Below, piece by piece: positions 8,563 to 17,192 of a stretch of 64,000 bases of DNA. The stretch comes from Candidatus Gastranaerophilales bacterium. GTDB taxonomy: Bacteria; Cyanobacteriota; Vampirovibrionia; Gastranaerophilales; Gastranaerophilaceae. A program made the translations under genes and the position numbers. The notes under the pieces were generated by a model. That model did no database searches, had not been told where the DNA came from, and worked only from the letters and a program-made list of their open reading frames with translations. Each line of letters starts with the position of its first letter. Position 1 is the first letter of the stretch. The stretch lies in assembly GCA_910587055.1 (NCBI GenBank), contig CAJUKY010000003.1, positions 27,552-91,551 of the forward strand, read 5' to 3'.

Positions 8563-8564
8563 AA

Positions 8565-10043
8565 ATGAAGAATGCGCTAAAAAAGAACTTTTTTCATATT
8601 TCCGTTTGTTTAATCTTTTTGCTCGGGATTTTTCTCAGGTTCAAAACATATTTTTATTGCAAGCCGTTATGGGGTGACGAGGCGGCTCTTGCATTAAATG
8701 TTATGGACGGCAGTTTTTTAGATTTTTTAAAACCGCTTAATTATGTGCAATGCGCCCCTTTTCTTTTCCTTTCCTTTACAAAAATTTTAACCGGCATATT
8801 TGGAACAAGCGAATATGTTTTCAGGCTGATTCCATTTGTATCGGGGATATTATCAATTTTTGCCTTTTATTTTCTGTCAAAACAATTTTTAAATAAAAAA
8901 TGGTCAATTCTGGCCGCAAATTACCTGTTTTGCGTGAATTATAATATGATTTATTACAGTGAAGAATTTAAACAATATTCAGTTGAAGTCCTTGTTACGA
9001 TTTTATCCTTATTATATTTAACAAAACTTGACACCGGTTCGCTAAATACAAAAAAGTGTTTAATTATCGGCTTAATATTTTCTGTTTTATTTTTATTTTC
9101 AATACCTGTTATTTTTATATTAATAACTTTTATTATTTATATAGCCTATAAAAATCAAAAAAAATCAATAAAACAAATATTTTTTATACTTACACCGTTT
9201 GTGCTTTTATTTATACCCTATTATATTTCATTCCTTCTGCCGAGCAAAAATATAATGCAGATGTATTATTGGGATGAAAAAAATATATACTTGAATTTTC
9301 AAAACTTCGGCTATATTACAAAGGAATTTATGCTCTATCTTTACAGAATAAATATCAGTCCCTTGATTGCAATAGTTTTAACTGTCTTTGGAGCTCTTAT
9401 TACCCTTATTAAGAAAAAAAGCGAAACAGATATATTGTTTCTTACCCTGATTTCCGTTGCCATTATAAGCTCATTTTTACACATATACATTCTTTATAAC
9501 AGACTCGGGCTTTATTTGTATCCCGTTTTACTTTTACTTATAGTTAAACCTTTAGATATTCTAAAATTAAATAAAAAATTAAATATACTTATAAGTTTAG
9601 TTATAGTTTTTATATTCGGATTTTATTTCAGAATGAACGGTATAAAACATATACAGAAGTTTTATAACAGAGAAATTTTTTATGAGACAAAAGTCAATGA
9701 TATAGTAAATTTTCTGCATAAAAAAATAAAAGATGACGATATTTTTATTATTGGAAATTATACTGCAATTGAATATTATTGCAGACGCTTAAATCTGGAT
9801 TTAAAACATAAAATATTACTTAAATACTCTGGTACAGAAAACGACATTAAATTTTTAGATAAACTTGCACCCGATAAAGCATACTGGTTTTTAAATTCAG
9901 GCAGACCTTATGCAACACTGGATAGAGTTCCTTATAAATGGGCTGAAAGCGGTATGGGAAAAATCACGCAAGAATTCAGGTCTTCAATTAAAAACAAGCC
10001 CGATATTATTGACTATGCAATACAAATAAATAAATTAAAATAG
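8565..10043 (+). CDS. GT-C type integral membrane glycosyltransferase, copy 2 (tandem paralogue)
   Basis: This 492-residue protein is a clear paralogue of the preceding gene: same length, same helix pattern, and motifs in the same places (KPLWGDEAALALNVMDG against the copy 1 WLDECSLSLS; YYSEEFKQYSVEV against YYSVEFKQYSSD; TKILTGIFGTSEYVFRLIPF against a near match). The catalytic acidic pair is kept as GDE. The C-terminal soluble part is much less conserved, including DRVPYKWAE where copy 1 has VEEWAQ. A tandem duplication with drift in the C-terminal domain suggests the two may act on different acceptors or sugars. It begins 2 bases after copy 1. Its 3' end runs almost into the convergent GGDEF/HD-GYP gene, leaving 14 bases. 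Confidence 0.8.
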   Translation: MKNALKKNFFHISVCLIFLLGIFLRFKTYFYCKPLWGDEAALALNVMDGSFLDFLKPLNYVQCAPFLFLSFTKILTGIFGTSEYVFRLIPFVSGILSIFAFYFLSKQFLNKKWSILAANYLFCVNYNMIYYSEEFKQYSVEVLVTILSLLYLTKLDTGSLNTKKCLIIGLIFSVLFLFSIPVIFILITFIIYIAYKNQKKSIKQIFFILTPFVLLFIPYYISFLLPSKNIMQMYYWDEKNIYLNFQNFGYITKEFMLYLYRINISPLIAIVLTVFGALITLIKKKSETDILFLTLISVAIISSFLHIYILYNRLGLYLYPVLLLLIVKPLDILKLNKKLNILISLVIVFIFGFYFRMNGIKHIQKFYNREIFYETKVNDIVNFLHKKIKDDDIFIIGNYTAIEYYCRRLNLDLKHKILLKYSGTENDIKFLDKLAPDKAYWFLNSGRPYATLDRVPYKWAESGMGKITQEFRSSIKNKPDIIDYAIQINKLK

Positions 10044-10057
10044 TTAAACTTTGTATA

Positions 10058-11917
10058 TTAAACCTCGGTTGAAAGAGAAGGCGCAATAACAATAAATTGC
10101 CTTACAAGCTCTCTGTCCCATTGAACGCCTGCACCAAGTTTTAAAATTTCACAGGCCTTTTCAACTCCGAGCCCTTTTCTGTAAGGCCTATCTGATACAA
10201 GAGCATGATATGCATCAGCTATTGAAACAATTCTGGCTGATAACGGGATTTCATCGCCTTTCAGACCAAATGGATATCCTGTACCGTCATAATGCTCATG
10301 GTGGAATTTTACCATCGGAATTAAATCCCTCAATGATTCATTAGGAGCCAGCACCTTTTCCGCACCGATTACAGGGTGCTGTTTCATAATTTCCCACTCA
10401 TCATCATTCAGCATACTCGGTTTTTTAAGCACATTTTCAGGAATGCCGATTTTGCCTATATCATGAAGCAGGGCGCCAAGTTTAATGCGTTCAACTTCAG
10501 CTTCGGGAAGCCTTATGGCTCTTGCAAGGGCCTCAGAATACCTTGAAACAAAGGTAGAATGGCCTTTTGTATAAGGGTCTTTTGCATCAATGGTACTTGC
10601 TAATGAAGTTACAACATCAAGAAGGTGTTTGTTTGAAATTATCTTTTCATTATGGAATTTGCTAATCAGTTCTTCTTCAAAGTCTACACCGATTTCAGCG
10701 TGTTTTTTGGTTAAAACTTCCGCAAAACATTTGAGCGCTTCATCATCCCAGAAATTATAATCTTCACTTGTTACAACTATGCAGTTGCCTGATTCGTATG
10801 ATTTGCTTTTTGAGATATACATAGCCTGCTCTGCCAGAACAAGAAGTTTTTCCTGATTTTTTGAAGCAAGAGGATATGCCGCAATACCGGCACTGACCTT
10901 AATAGGGCCGACAGCATCAACAATAACGCAGGATAGAGTATATGATAAATATTCTGCGATATATTTTGCCTCTTCAAGCGGAGTATTGGGCATTAATACC
11001 GCAATCTCGTCACCGCCGTATCTGCCTGCAAAATCAGTATTTCTGATGCTTTGCTTAATTTTATGCGCTACGGTTTTAATGATTTCATCACCTTTAGCAT
11101 GGCCTAATTCTCTGTTGATTTGGGAAATATTTGAAATATCAAAAATGCAAATTGACAGCTGCGAATTTGCCTGCTCTGCAAGGTGTATTTGTTTTGACAG
11201 TTCTTCCTGCAGGTGCTTGTGGTTTGCAAGTCCTGTTAAAGTATCGGTATCAGAATTCTTTTCAACCATTTCAAGAAGGTTGATATTTTGAGCAAAAAGC
11301 CCTATTGAATTGCCTATAAATTGATACAATTCCGAATACATATCAGCCCTAAAATCGCCGATTGCATAAACACCCAGACACTCATTTGCCGCAATTAAGG
11401 GAAATAAAAGCATGGCTGAACTGTTCAAATAAGAGGCGCTCAAAAAAGCATTATCCGGAGTTCTCTGCATTTTTTTACCCTGAATACACTTAACAATGGG
11501 GTTTTCCGTATCTGCCAGCATAATTTTGCTTGAATAGGTTGAACCAACTTTATCCACAAGTTTTATATTTACGCATCTTGATTGTTTATTTAACAACCCT
11601 AATGCAGAACAATTTATCTGCATTCTTGTGGATAAGATATTATGAATAGAGTAAAACAATTGTCCGAGTTCGTTTTTACTTAAAAACGCCTCATTTATAT
11701 GCTTTAAAATTTCCTGATAATTAATATTCAGCTGTTTTGCATAATTTTGAGTCGAATAACCGCCGTAAAGCCGATTTGCACTTGTGCTTGTATGAGCCTG
11801 TGTTTTTGAATTAATGGGGTTAGAAAATACGGAATTGATTTTTACTTCATTCCGGTTCTCTTCTGTATTTGACCTTTTATCATTAACAGGTTTATTTTGA
11901 GACTCTTTGAAACTCAC
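10058..11917 (-). CDS. GAF-like / GGDEF / HD-GYP c-di-GMP turnover protein
   Basis: This 619-residue soluble protein joins synthesis and breakdown domains for cyclic di-GMP. Residues 1-60 look disordered. About 70-215 is GAF-like. The GGDEF domain spans about 222-375 with an intact active loop RYGGDEIAVLMPN. The HD-GYP phosphodiesterase spans about 430-610 with HDIGKIGIPENVL, HHEHYDGTGYP and DAYHAL. Both catalytic cores look complete, so the balance is probably set by the GAF-like sensor, or one domain may serve as a nucleotide sensor. There is no membrane segment. It is transcribed alone, against the glycosyltransferase operon. c-di-GMP often controls pili and surface structures, and an MshEN-like protein (25684) and a pilin-like protein (51854) are in this window, but no direct link is shown. 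Confidence 0.92.
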   Translation of the reverse strand: MSFKESQNKPVNDKRSNTEENRNEVKINSVFSNPINSKTQAHTSTSANRLYGGYSTQNYAKQLNINYQEILKHINEAFLSKNELGQLFYSIHNILSTRMQINCSALGLLNKQSRCVNIKLVDKVGSTYSSKIMLADTENPIVKCIQGKKMQRTPDNAFLSASYLNSSAMLLFPLIAANECLGVYAIGDFRADMYSELYQFIGNSIGLFAQNINLLEMVEKNSDTDTLTGLANHKHLQEELSKQIHLAEQANSQLSICIFDISNISQINRELGHAKGDEIIKTVAHKIKQSIRNTDFAGRYGGDEIAVLMPNTPLEEAKYIAEYLSYTLSCVIVDAVGPIKVSAGIAAYPLASKNQEKLLVLAEQAMYISKSKSYESGNCIVVTSEDYNFWDDEALKCFAEVLTKKHAEIGVDFEEELISKFHNEKIISNKHLLDVVTSLASTIDAKDPYTKGHSTFVSRYSEALARAIRLPEAEVERIKLGALLHDIGKIGIPENVLKKPSMLNDDEWEIMKQHPVIGAEKVLAPNESLRDLIPMVKFHHEHYDGTGYPFGLKGDEIPLSARIVSIADAYHALVSDRPYRKGLGVEKACEILKLGAGVQWDRELVRQFIVIAPSLSTEV

Positions 11918-12064
11918 TTTTCCTATTTAAACCTTCTAAAATAGTTCTTGATTTTTTCACACTTGTATATTTTAAGTACCGAAGGAATAAAATATTGACA
12001 TCATGTTTAATTTTTGTTACAAAAACTTATTATTTTTTTACAAAAAATATTTTACAGCGACACT

Positions 12065-12376
12065 TCAAAAACATTCCTTCATTTGAATTATATTATTTTT
12101 TGCCTTAATTAGCAAGCATTTTTGAGATGACTTTTCACCGTTCAAAATTGTAATATTACTTTTAGGAACATTACAAATATCGGAAAGATATTCTATCACG
12201 GCTTTATTAGCCTTTCCGTCAACCGCCGGCTTATTAATTTTTATTTTCAAAACATTATCGGAATCATCATCCAAAAATTCAAAACTGTTTTTTTTAGAAT
12301 TTGCAGATACTTTTATTTTTAACTTATAACCCTCTTTAGAATTATTTATAAGCTCTTTTAATTCATTGATATCCAT
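12065..12376 (-). CDS. YggU/DUF167 family protein
   Basis: A 103-residue small alpha/beta protein of the DUF167 (YggU) family. The hallmark is near the middle, KIKINKPAVDGKANKAVIEYL (about 66-86), followed by PKSNITILNGEKSSQKCLLI. The family is widespread and its molecular role is not settled. Members usually have 90-110 residues, so this one is full length. It is divergent from the RelA/SpoT gene with 60 bases between the starts. Its stop is TGA, uncommon in this window. Confidence 0.88.
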   Translation of the reverse strand: MDINELKELINNSKEGYKLKIKVSANSKKNSFEFLDDDSDNVLKIKINKPAVDGKANKAVIEYLSDICNVPKSNITILNGEKSSQKCLLIKAKNNIIQMKECF

Positions 12377-12436
12377 TCAATCATTTTAATATAAATAACA
12401 GATTGAAATATCCTGAAAAAGATGTAAAATTAATCT

Positions 12437-14671
12437 ATGTCATATTTAATGCTGTTTAATGAATTAAAAGAAATATTAATATCTCAAGGCAGAGAGATGG
12501 AAGATATTGAAAAAATTGAGCATGCTTATCTTTTCGCATCCCGTCTGCATGAAGGACAATACCGTATATCAGAAGAACCCTATATAATCCACCCCATTGA
12601 AGTAGCTAAAATTTTAACGGAATTAAGACTCGATACAAATACAATCATTGCAGCTTTTTTGCATGACATTTTGGAAGATACGGACACAAAGCCCGAAGAA
12701 ATTGAAAATAACTTTGGCTCCGATGTTTTAAAGCTTGTAAACGGAGTGACGAAACTCGGCAAGTATCAATTTAAATCAAAAGAGGAGCGTCAGGCTGAAA
12801 ACTTCCGCAGAATGTTTATTGCAATGGCGGAAGATGTCAGAATAATTTTCTTAAAGCTTGCAGACCGCCTTCACAATATGCGCACACTTAATTATATGGC
12901 GGCAAATAAGCAAAAGCGCATAGCACAGGAAACTCTTGATATTTTTGCACCGCTTGCAAACCGTCTCGGTATCGGAAAAATTAAAGCCGAGCTTGAAGAT
13001 TTGTCGCTTAGATATATTAACCCTGAAAAATATTATGAAATCGCAAAGCTTGTTGCTCAAACAAAACACGACAGAGATAAAGTAGTTTCAAGTTTGATTG
13101 AAACAATTTCAAACAGCCTTAAAGATTCAGGAATTCATGCCACAATTTACGGCAGAGCAAAACACTATTACAGCATATACAATAAAATGAAACGTCAGAA
13201 TGTTTCTTTTGATGAATTATACGATATTACGGCAATAAGAGTCATTGTAGATGATGTCAGAACCTGCTATAACGTCTTAGGTATAATCCACTCCCAGTTT
13301 AAACCAATCCCCGGACGTTTTAAAGATTACATAGCAATGCCGAAAGGCAATATGTACCGCTCTTTGCACACATCTGTTATAGGTTCAAAAAATAAGCCTT
13401 TTGAAATCCAGATAAGAACCAAAGAAATGCATGATGTTGCAGAATACGGTGTTGCGGCGCACTGGAGATACAAAGAATCAGGCTCTGTCAAAGCAGAGGA
13501 TAAAAATGATATTCAATTCAACTGGATGAGAAAGCTTGTTGAAATTGATAAAGATACAACGGATGCTAAAGAATTTGTAGAAAGCGTAAAGCTTGATTTG
13601 TTTTCGGATCAAGTTTTTGCATTTACCCCCGCAGGAGATGTTGTTGACCTTCCTTCTAATTCCACCCCCGTTGATTTTGCATACAGAATTCATACGGAAG
13701 TGGGCCACAGAACAGTAGGTGCATTAATAAACGGAAGAATTGTTCCGCTTGATACAAAACTTCAAAACGGTGATATTGTTGAAATTTTAACATCAAAACA
13801 ATTTATGCCGAAAATTGACTGGCTTAATTTTGTTGTAACAAAAAGCGCCATTTCAAAAATCCGTTTATGGTTTAAAAAATACAAAAGAGAAGATAATATC
13901 GAAATCGGTAAATCCGCCCTTGAAACAAACTTGACCAAGGCTGTATTTGACGAATACTTAAAATCCGGCGAAATAGACAGATGCGCAAGAGAAATGAACT
14001 ATAAAAGCGCGCCTGACTTATTTGCAGCGCTCGGATACGGTGAAACTACAATACACAAGGTTTTAAACAAGCTTAAAAAACCCGAAAATAAACCTTTAGA
14101 AAATATTGAACAAAAAGAGCAGCCAAAAAATAAACGTAACCATAAGAAAAATGATATTATAGGGTTGGAAGGAATGCTCTGGAGCCTTGCAAAATGCTGT
14201 TCACCAATCCCCGGGGAACCCATTGTGGGGGTTGTTACCAAATCAAAAGGTGTTACTGTTCACAGGCTTGATTGTAAATGCCTGTTTGACATTATTCCTG
14301 AAAGGATGATGGATATCAAATGGGCGGATAATGTATCATCCGGCACATATATTGCTCATTTAAGAATAGAATCACAGGACAGAGTGGGTATTTTAAAGGA
14401 TATTTTAATCAAAATTGCAGATACAAACACAAATATAGCCTACGCAAACAGTTATTTAAAAAGTAAAAAATTCGGCATTATGGATATCGGCGTTGAATTA
14501 TCTGATATTGAAACATTGAAAAAAGTTATACTTAATATCCAAACAATCCCCGATGTGCTCTCTGTGCGCAGGTTACAGCAAAAAAACGATTTAAACAGCC
14601 TGAATAAGGGTAAAAACAAGAATCAAAAAAACAGAAAACAAAACAAGCCTCAGGCAAAACAGCAGATATAA
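12437..14671 (+). CDS. Bifunctional (p)ppGpp synthetase/hydrolase (RelA/SpoT homologue)
   Basis: A full-length 744-residue Rel enzyme controlling the stringent response. The HD hydrolase domain spans about 25-180 with HEGQYRISEEPYIIHP and HDILEDT, and LADRLHNMRTL is intact. The synthetase domain spans about 230-350, with YGRAKHYYSIYNKMKRQ, FDELYDITAIRVIV and the product-binding GNMYRSLHTSV. The TGS domain covers about 385-450 (VFAFTPAGDVVDLP), followed by the helical/zinc-finger-like part with KCCSPIPGEPIVG. A C-terminal ACT domain covers about 640-720. Both catalytic sets look complete, so it should be bifunctional, as in most bacteria with one long RSH. The last 30 residues are a Lys/Asn/Gln-rich tail. 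It is followed 9 bases on by ribF, perhaps co-transcribed. Confidence 0.95.
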   Translation: MSYLMLFNELKEILISQGREMEDIEKIEHAYLFASRLHEGQYRISEEPYIIHPIEVAKILTELRLDTNTIIAAFLHDILEDTDTKPEEIENNFGSDVLKLVNGVTKLGKYQFKSKEERQAENFRRMFIAMAEDVRIIFLKLADRLHNMRTLNYMAANKQKRIAQETLDIFAPLANRLGIGKIKAELEDLSLRYINPEKYYEIAKLVAQTKHDRDKVVSSLIETISNSLKDSGIHATIYGRAKHYYSIYNKMKRQNVSFDELYDITAIRVIVDDVRTCYNVLGIIHSQFKPIPGRFKDYIAMPKGNMYRSLHTSVIGSKNKPFEIQIRTKEMHDVAEYGVAAHWRYKESGSVKAEDKNDIQFNWMRKLVEIDKDTTDAKEFVESVKLDLFSDQVFAFTPAGDVVDLPSNSTPVDFAYRIHTEVGHRTVGALINGRIVPLDTKLQNGDIVEILTSKQFMPKIDWLNFVVTKSAISKIRLWFKKYKREDNIEIGKSALETNLTKAVFDEYLKSGEIDRCAREMNYKSAPDLFAALGYGETTIHKVLNKLKKPENKPLENIEQKEQPKNKRNHKKNDIIGLEGMLWSLAKCCSPIPGEPIVGVVTKSKGVTVHRLDCKCLFDIIPERMMDIKWADNVSSGTYIAHLRIESQDRVGILKDILIKIADTNTNIAYANSYLKSKKFGIMDIGVELSDIETLKKVILNIQTIPDVLSVRRLQQKNDLNSLNKGKNKNQKNRKQNKPQAKQQI

Positions 14672-14680
14672 CGGCTTATT

Positions 14681-15616
14681 ATGGAAATATTTAACACTTT
14701 AAAACATCCGATATCCCCTGATGACGGCAAAATTTCATCAATTGCACTCGGTTTCTTTGACGGTGTGCATATTGCACATAAAAAAATCCTGAAAACCGCC
14801 GTTAATCTTGCAAAAAACGATAACGGGGGCAAAAAAAGCGCCATTATAACATTCAAAAAGGCGCCGGGAGGGTATTTTAATCCCGCAAAGGGTATAAGTA
14901 TTCAAAAACTTGATGATAAAATTAAAATGTTTGAGGCCATAGGGATTGATATTGCTTATATTCTGGATTTTGAAGAGTACAAAAACATTGAAGCCATAGA
15001 GTATTTAAGGCTTCTTGTTAAAAATTTTGCCCCTGATTATATAATAACAGGCTTTAATCATACATTCGGCAAAAAGGAAGAGGGAAAAATACAGGGCAGC
15101 AGCAGCTTTTTAAAGGAACATCAAAACCTTGGATACAGGTATGTTGAAATTGAAAAAATGCGTCTTAATAATGTGCTTATCTCAAGCACAAATATTAAAA
15201 AATTTATAGAACTTGCATATATTAAAGAGGCAAATGAGCTTTTGGGATATGATTTTAATATTAAAGGCAAAGTCATAAAAGGCATGGGTTTAGCGCGCAA
15301 ACTGGGATTTAATACTGCAAATATTAAATGGCCGGAAAATATTGTAAAGCCGCCTTACGGAGTTTATTTCGGAACGGTTGAATATAATAATTTTCAATAC
15401 AGAGCTCTTATCAACTGGGGAGTAAAGCCTACTGTCAATAATAACAACGAAGCGATTCTTGAAGCTCATATTCTGGATTTCAATCAAGATATTTACGGAA
15501 AAGAAATAAGGGTTTATTTTAAAAAACCTTTGAGGGAAGAAAAAAAATTTAAGAATATTGAAGAATTAAAGAATGCAATAGCAAATGATATTCAATGTAT
15601 TATCAATCAAGAATAA
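14681..15616 (+). CDS. ribF: Bifunctional riboflavin kinase / FAD synthetase
   Basis: This 311-residue enzyme converts riboflavin to FMN and then FAD. The N-terminal nucleotidyltransferase domain (about 20-175) has GFFDGVHIAHKKIL and DYIITGFNHTFGKKEEG, the HIGH-like and GxDFxFG-like elements, the latter in a slightly variant form (GFNHTFG for GFDFRFG). SSTNIKKFI follows. The C-terminal riboflavin kinase domain (about 182-305) shows GKVIKGMGLARKLGFNTANI and the ATP/Mg region YGVYFGTV, with NWGVKPT and EAHILDFNQDIYG. Length is typical (about 300-320). It lies 9 bases behind the RelA/SpoT gene. FAD is used by TrmFO encoded further on. Confidence 0.93.
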   Translation: MEIFNTLKHPISPDDGKISSIALGFFDGVHIAHKKILKTAVNLAKNDNGGKKSAIITFKKAPGGYFNPAKGISIQKLDDKIKMFEAIGIDIAYILDFEEYKNIEAIEYLRLLVKNFAPDYIITGFNHTFGKKEEGKIQGSSSFLKEHQNLGYRYVEIEKMRLNNVLISSTNIKKFIELAYIKEANELLGYDFNIKGKVIKGMGLARKLGFNTANIKWPENIVKPPYGVYFGTVEYNNFQYRALINWGVKPTVNNNNEAILEAHILDFNQDIYGKEIRVYFKKPLREEKKFKNIEELKNAIANDIQCIINQE

Positions 15617-15692
15617 AAAATGTAAGCATTGAAAACACTGCCCATAAACCTAATAAATAAGCACTGCAAAATGTATATGATGATGGCTTCAT
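15603..15692 (-). CDS. Candidate 29-residue small membrane protein
   Basis: On the minus strand, ATG at 15692 opens a 29-codon frame ending in TGA (15603-15605) inside the ribF 3' end. The product begins MKPSSYTFCSAYLLGLWAVF and ends FFILD: one hydrophobic helix with a short polar start and an acidic tail. Upstream lie AAGGA at about 10 bases from the ATG and a TTGACA / TATTAA pair (15739-15734 and 15715-15710, 18-base spacing). That TATTAA would place the start of the transcript almost at the ribosome binding site, so the promoter fit is imperfect. This is the kind of tiny ORF that gene callers skip. No homologue is known to me. Confidence 0.4.
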   Translation of the reverse strand: MKPSSYTFCSAYLLGLWAVFSMLTFFILD

Positions 15693-16064
15693 AATAGTTA
15701 AATCCTTTATTAATAGTCTTTTTAATTTCCTTTTGTCAATAATTTAAAACAACGTTATTAAAAAATAACTCCTCCGACAGGATAGTATCAAATAACAATA
15801 GTGTTAAAAAACTTCATAATTCTCAAGAGTTAATTGATAAAAATTTTAAATAGTGTTAAAATTACACTTCCGAAGGCTTAGAGTTTTAGATATAAATTAC
15901 TATACCAAAATGCCTGTTTTATCACGCTTTAAGCTTGCGGAGCAGAAATTTACAATCTGACAAAAATAAAAACTGTAAATTTTTGTTTAAAAAGTTGCTT
16001 CATGGTAGCAATTTATATCATTCAGATGTGTTATATTTCTTGTGATTATTTTTTAAAGAAGTTT
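15693..16064. promoter_or_regulatory. Upstream region of the membrane-protein pair, with 13-base direct repeats
   Basis: No coding frame is evident in these 370 bases apart from the start region of the tiny minus-strand ORF. AATAGTGTTAAAA occurs exactly twice, at 15797-15809 and 15849-15861, 52 bases apart. The second copy extends into GTGTTAAAATTACAC, a near palindrome. Further down, AAATTTACA (about 15947-15955) and TGTAAATTT (about 15976-15984) can pair as a nine-base stem shortly before the start at 16065. The repeats suggest a regulator-binding region, and the stem a long structured leader. Both are inference from pattern only. Confidence 0.4.
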
Positions 16065-17192
16065 ATGAAGGTAAGAAGCGTAGATACAACAATTATTAAT
16101 AATGCGGAAGGAAGCCGAAATGCAGCTTCACCAAATGCTGCTGTCTCAAAAGCTTCAAATAATAGCCCTTCTTTTAGGGGACTTGACCCCACCACTTCTT
16201 TAATTAACTTCTGGGCTGCTATTGCCCGCGGCGGTCTTGCTGCTTCATTTACCGTTCAGGATATGCTCGGAACAAATTTCCCCAGAACATTTGCCGCACT
16301 GGATAGAAACAAAGATATTACGGGAAAAAATAATTACAAAGCGGCAGTAGAGGTTGCCATCCGCGAATTTACAACAGGACCCAGCATGTTTATTATTCCT
16401 GCACTTGTTTTGGCGGGTGCAAGCAGATATTCAGGCTCTGCAAACAAAGTTCCGGTTGATAATATTGCAATATTCAGTGATATTATGAAGGGCACAATAA
16501 ACAATTTAAGTGAAAATAAATTTAAAGATGTTGATTTCAAAGCGCTTTCCAAAGAAGAATTAACGGAAGCAGGAATGCAAATCAAAAAAACATTCTATAA
16601 AGATGTGTTTGAAAGTATCTTTTCTCAATTTGATAATACTGCAGGCATTAATACTGATGAATATGTGGAATTAATGCTGAAAGTTGAAGATTCCAACACT
16701 CCGAAGAGAAACTTTTTTATGAGCATGTTTAATAAAAAAGTAATGAAAAACGGTGTCCCCGTTGATTCAAAAGATGAAATCTTATCGCAATTAAGCACTA
16801 AATTTGTTGCAGATAAAAAATCTCACACAAAAGACTGGGGCAATTTCCTTTCCGCAAAAATAATTCCTGATGCAAAACCGTTAAACATTAGCGCAATCGC
16901 TGATGATATGAAGAATTTTTCAAACGACTTTGCAAAACAATACATTTCAGCTCAGGGAAAAGATATCAAAACGGGAAGCAGAGTTCTTATTGAAAAATTT
17001 GTTAATAATTTCAGAGATTCACGCATAGGCTCAAGATTTATAACAAATGTTGTGATGGTTGTTGCAACAGGTTTATTTATGTCAATTATTCCGAAACTTT
17101 ATACAAGAAGCAAAACAAACCCTGAAACCGAAGCAATTTATGCTCAGGTGAACAAGCAAAGACAAGGAGCGCCAAATGATGAAAATAAATAG
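16065..17192 (+). CDS. Uncharacterised two-segment membrane protein, first of an overlapping pair
   Basis: I do not recognise this 375-residue protein. The start at ATG 16065 is preferred over earlier in-frame ATGs because AAAGAAG precedes it and the downstream neighbour begins the same way (MKVRSVD against MKINSVS). An Asn/Ser/Ala-rich N-terminus with SPSFRGLD leads to a hydrophobic stretch near residues 50-72. A second lies near 100-120 (MFIIPALVLAGA). A polar alpha-helical region of about 190 residues follows, and a last hydrophobic segment is at about 325-345 (NVVMVVATGLFMSIIPKLY). There are no catalytic motifs and no cleavable signal peptide. The final segment and its PKL ending resemble the end of the next gene, so the two are probably distant paralogues. 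Their reading frames overlap by 17 bases, implying coupled translation and perhaps a hetero-complex. Confidence 0.75.
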   Translation: MKVRSVDTTIINNAEGSRNAASPNAAVSKASNNSPSFRGLDPTTSLINFWAAIARGGLAASFTVQDMLGTNFPRTFAALDRNKDITGKNNYKAAVEVAIREFTTGPSMFIIPALVLAGASRYSGSANKVPVDNIAIFSDIMKGTINNLSENKFKDVDFKALSKEELTEAGMQIKKTFYKDVFESIFSQFDNTAGINTDEYVELMLKVEDSNTPKRNFFMSMFNKKVMKNGVPVDSKDEILSQLSTKFVADKKSHTKDWGNFLSAKIIPDAKPLNISAIADDMKNFSNDFAKQYISAQGKDIKTGSRVLIEKFVNNFRDSRIGSRFITNVVMVVATGLFMSIIPKLYTRSKTNPETEAIYAQVNKQRQGAPNDENK

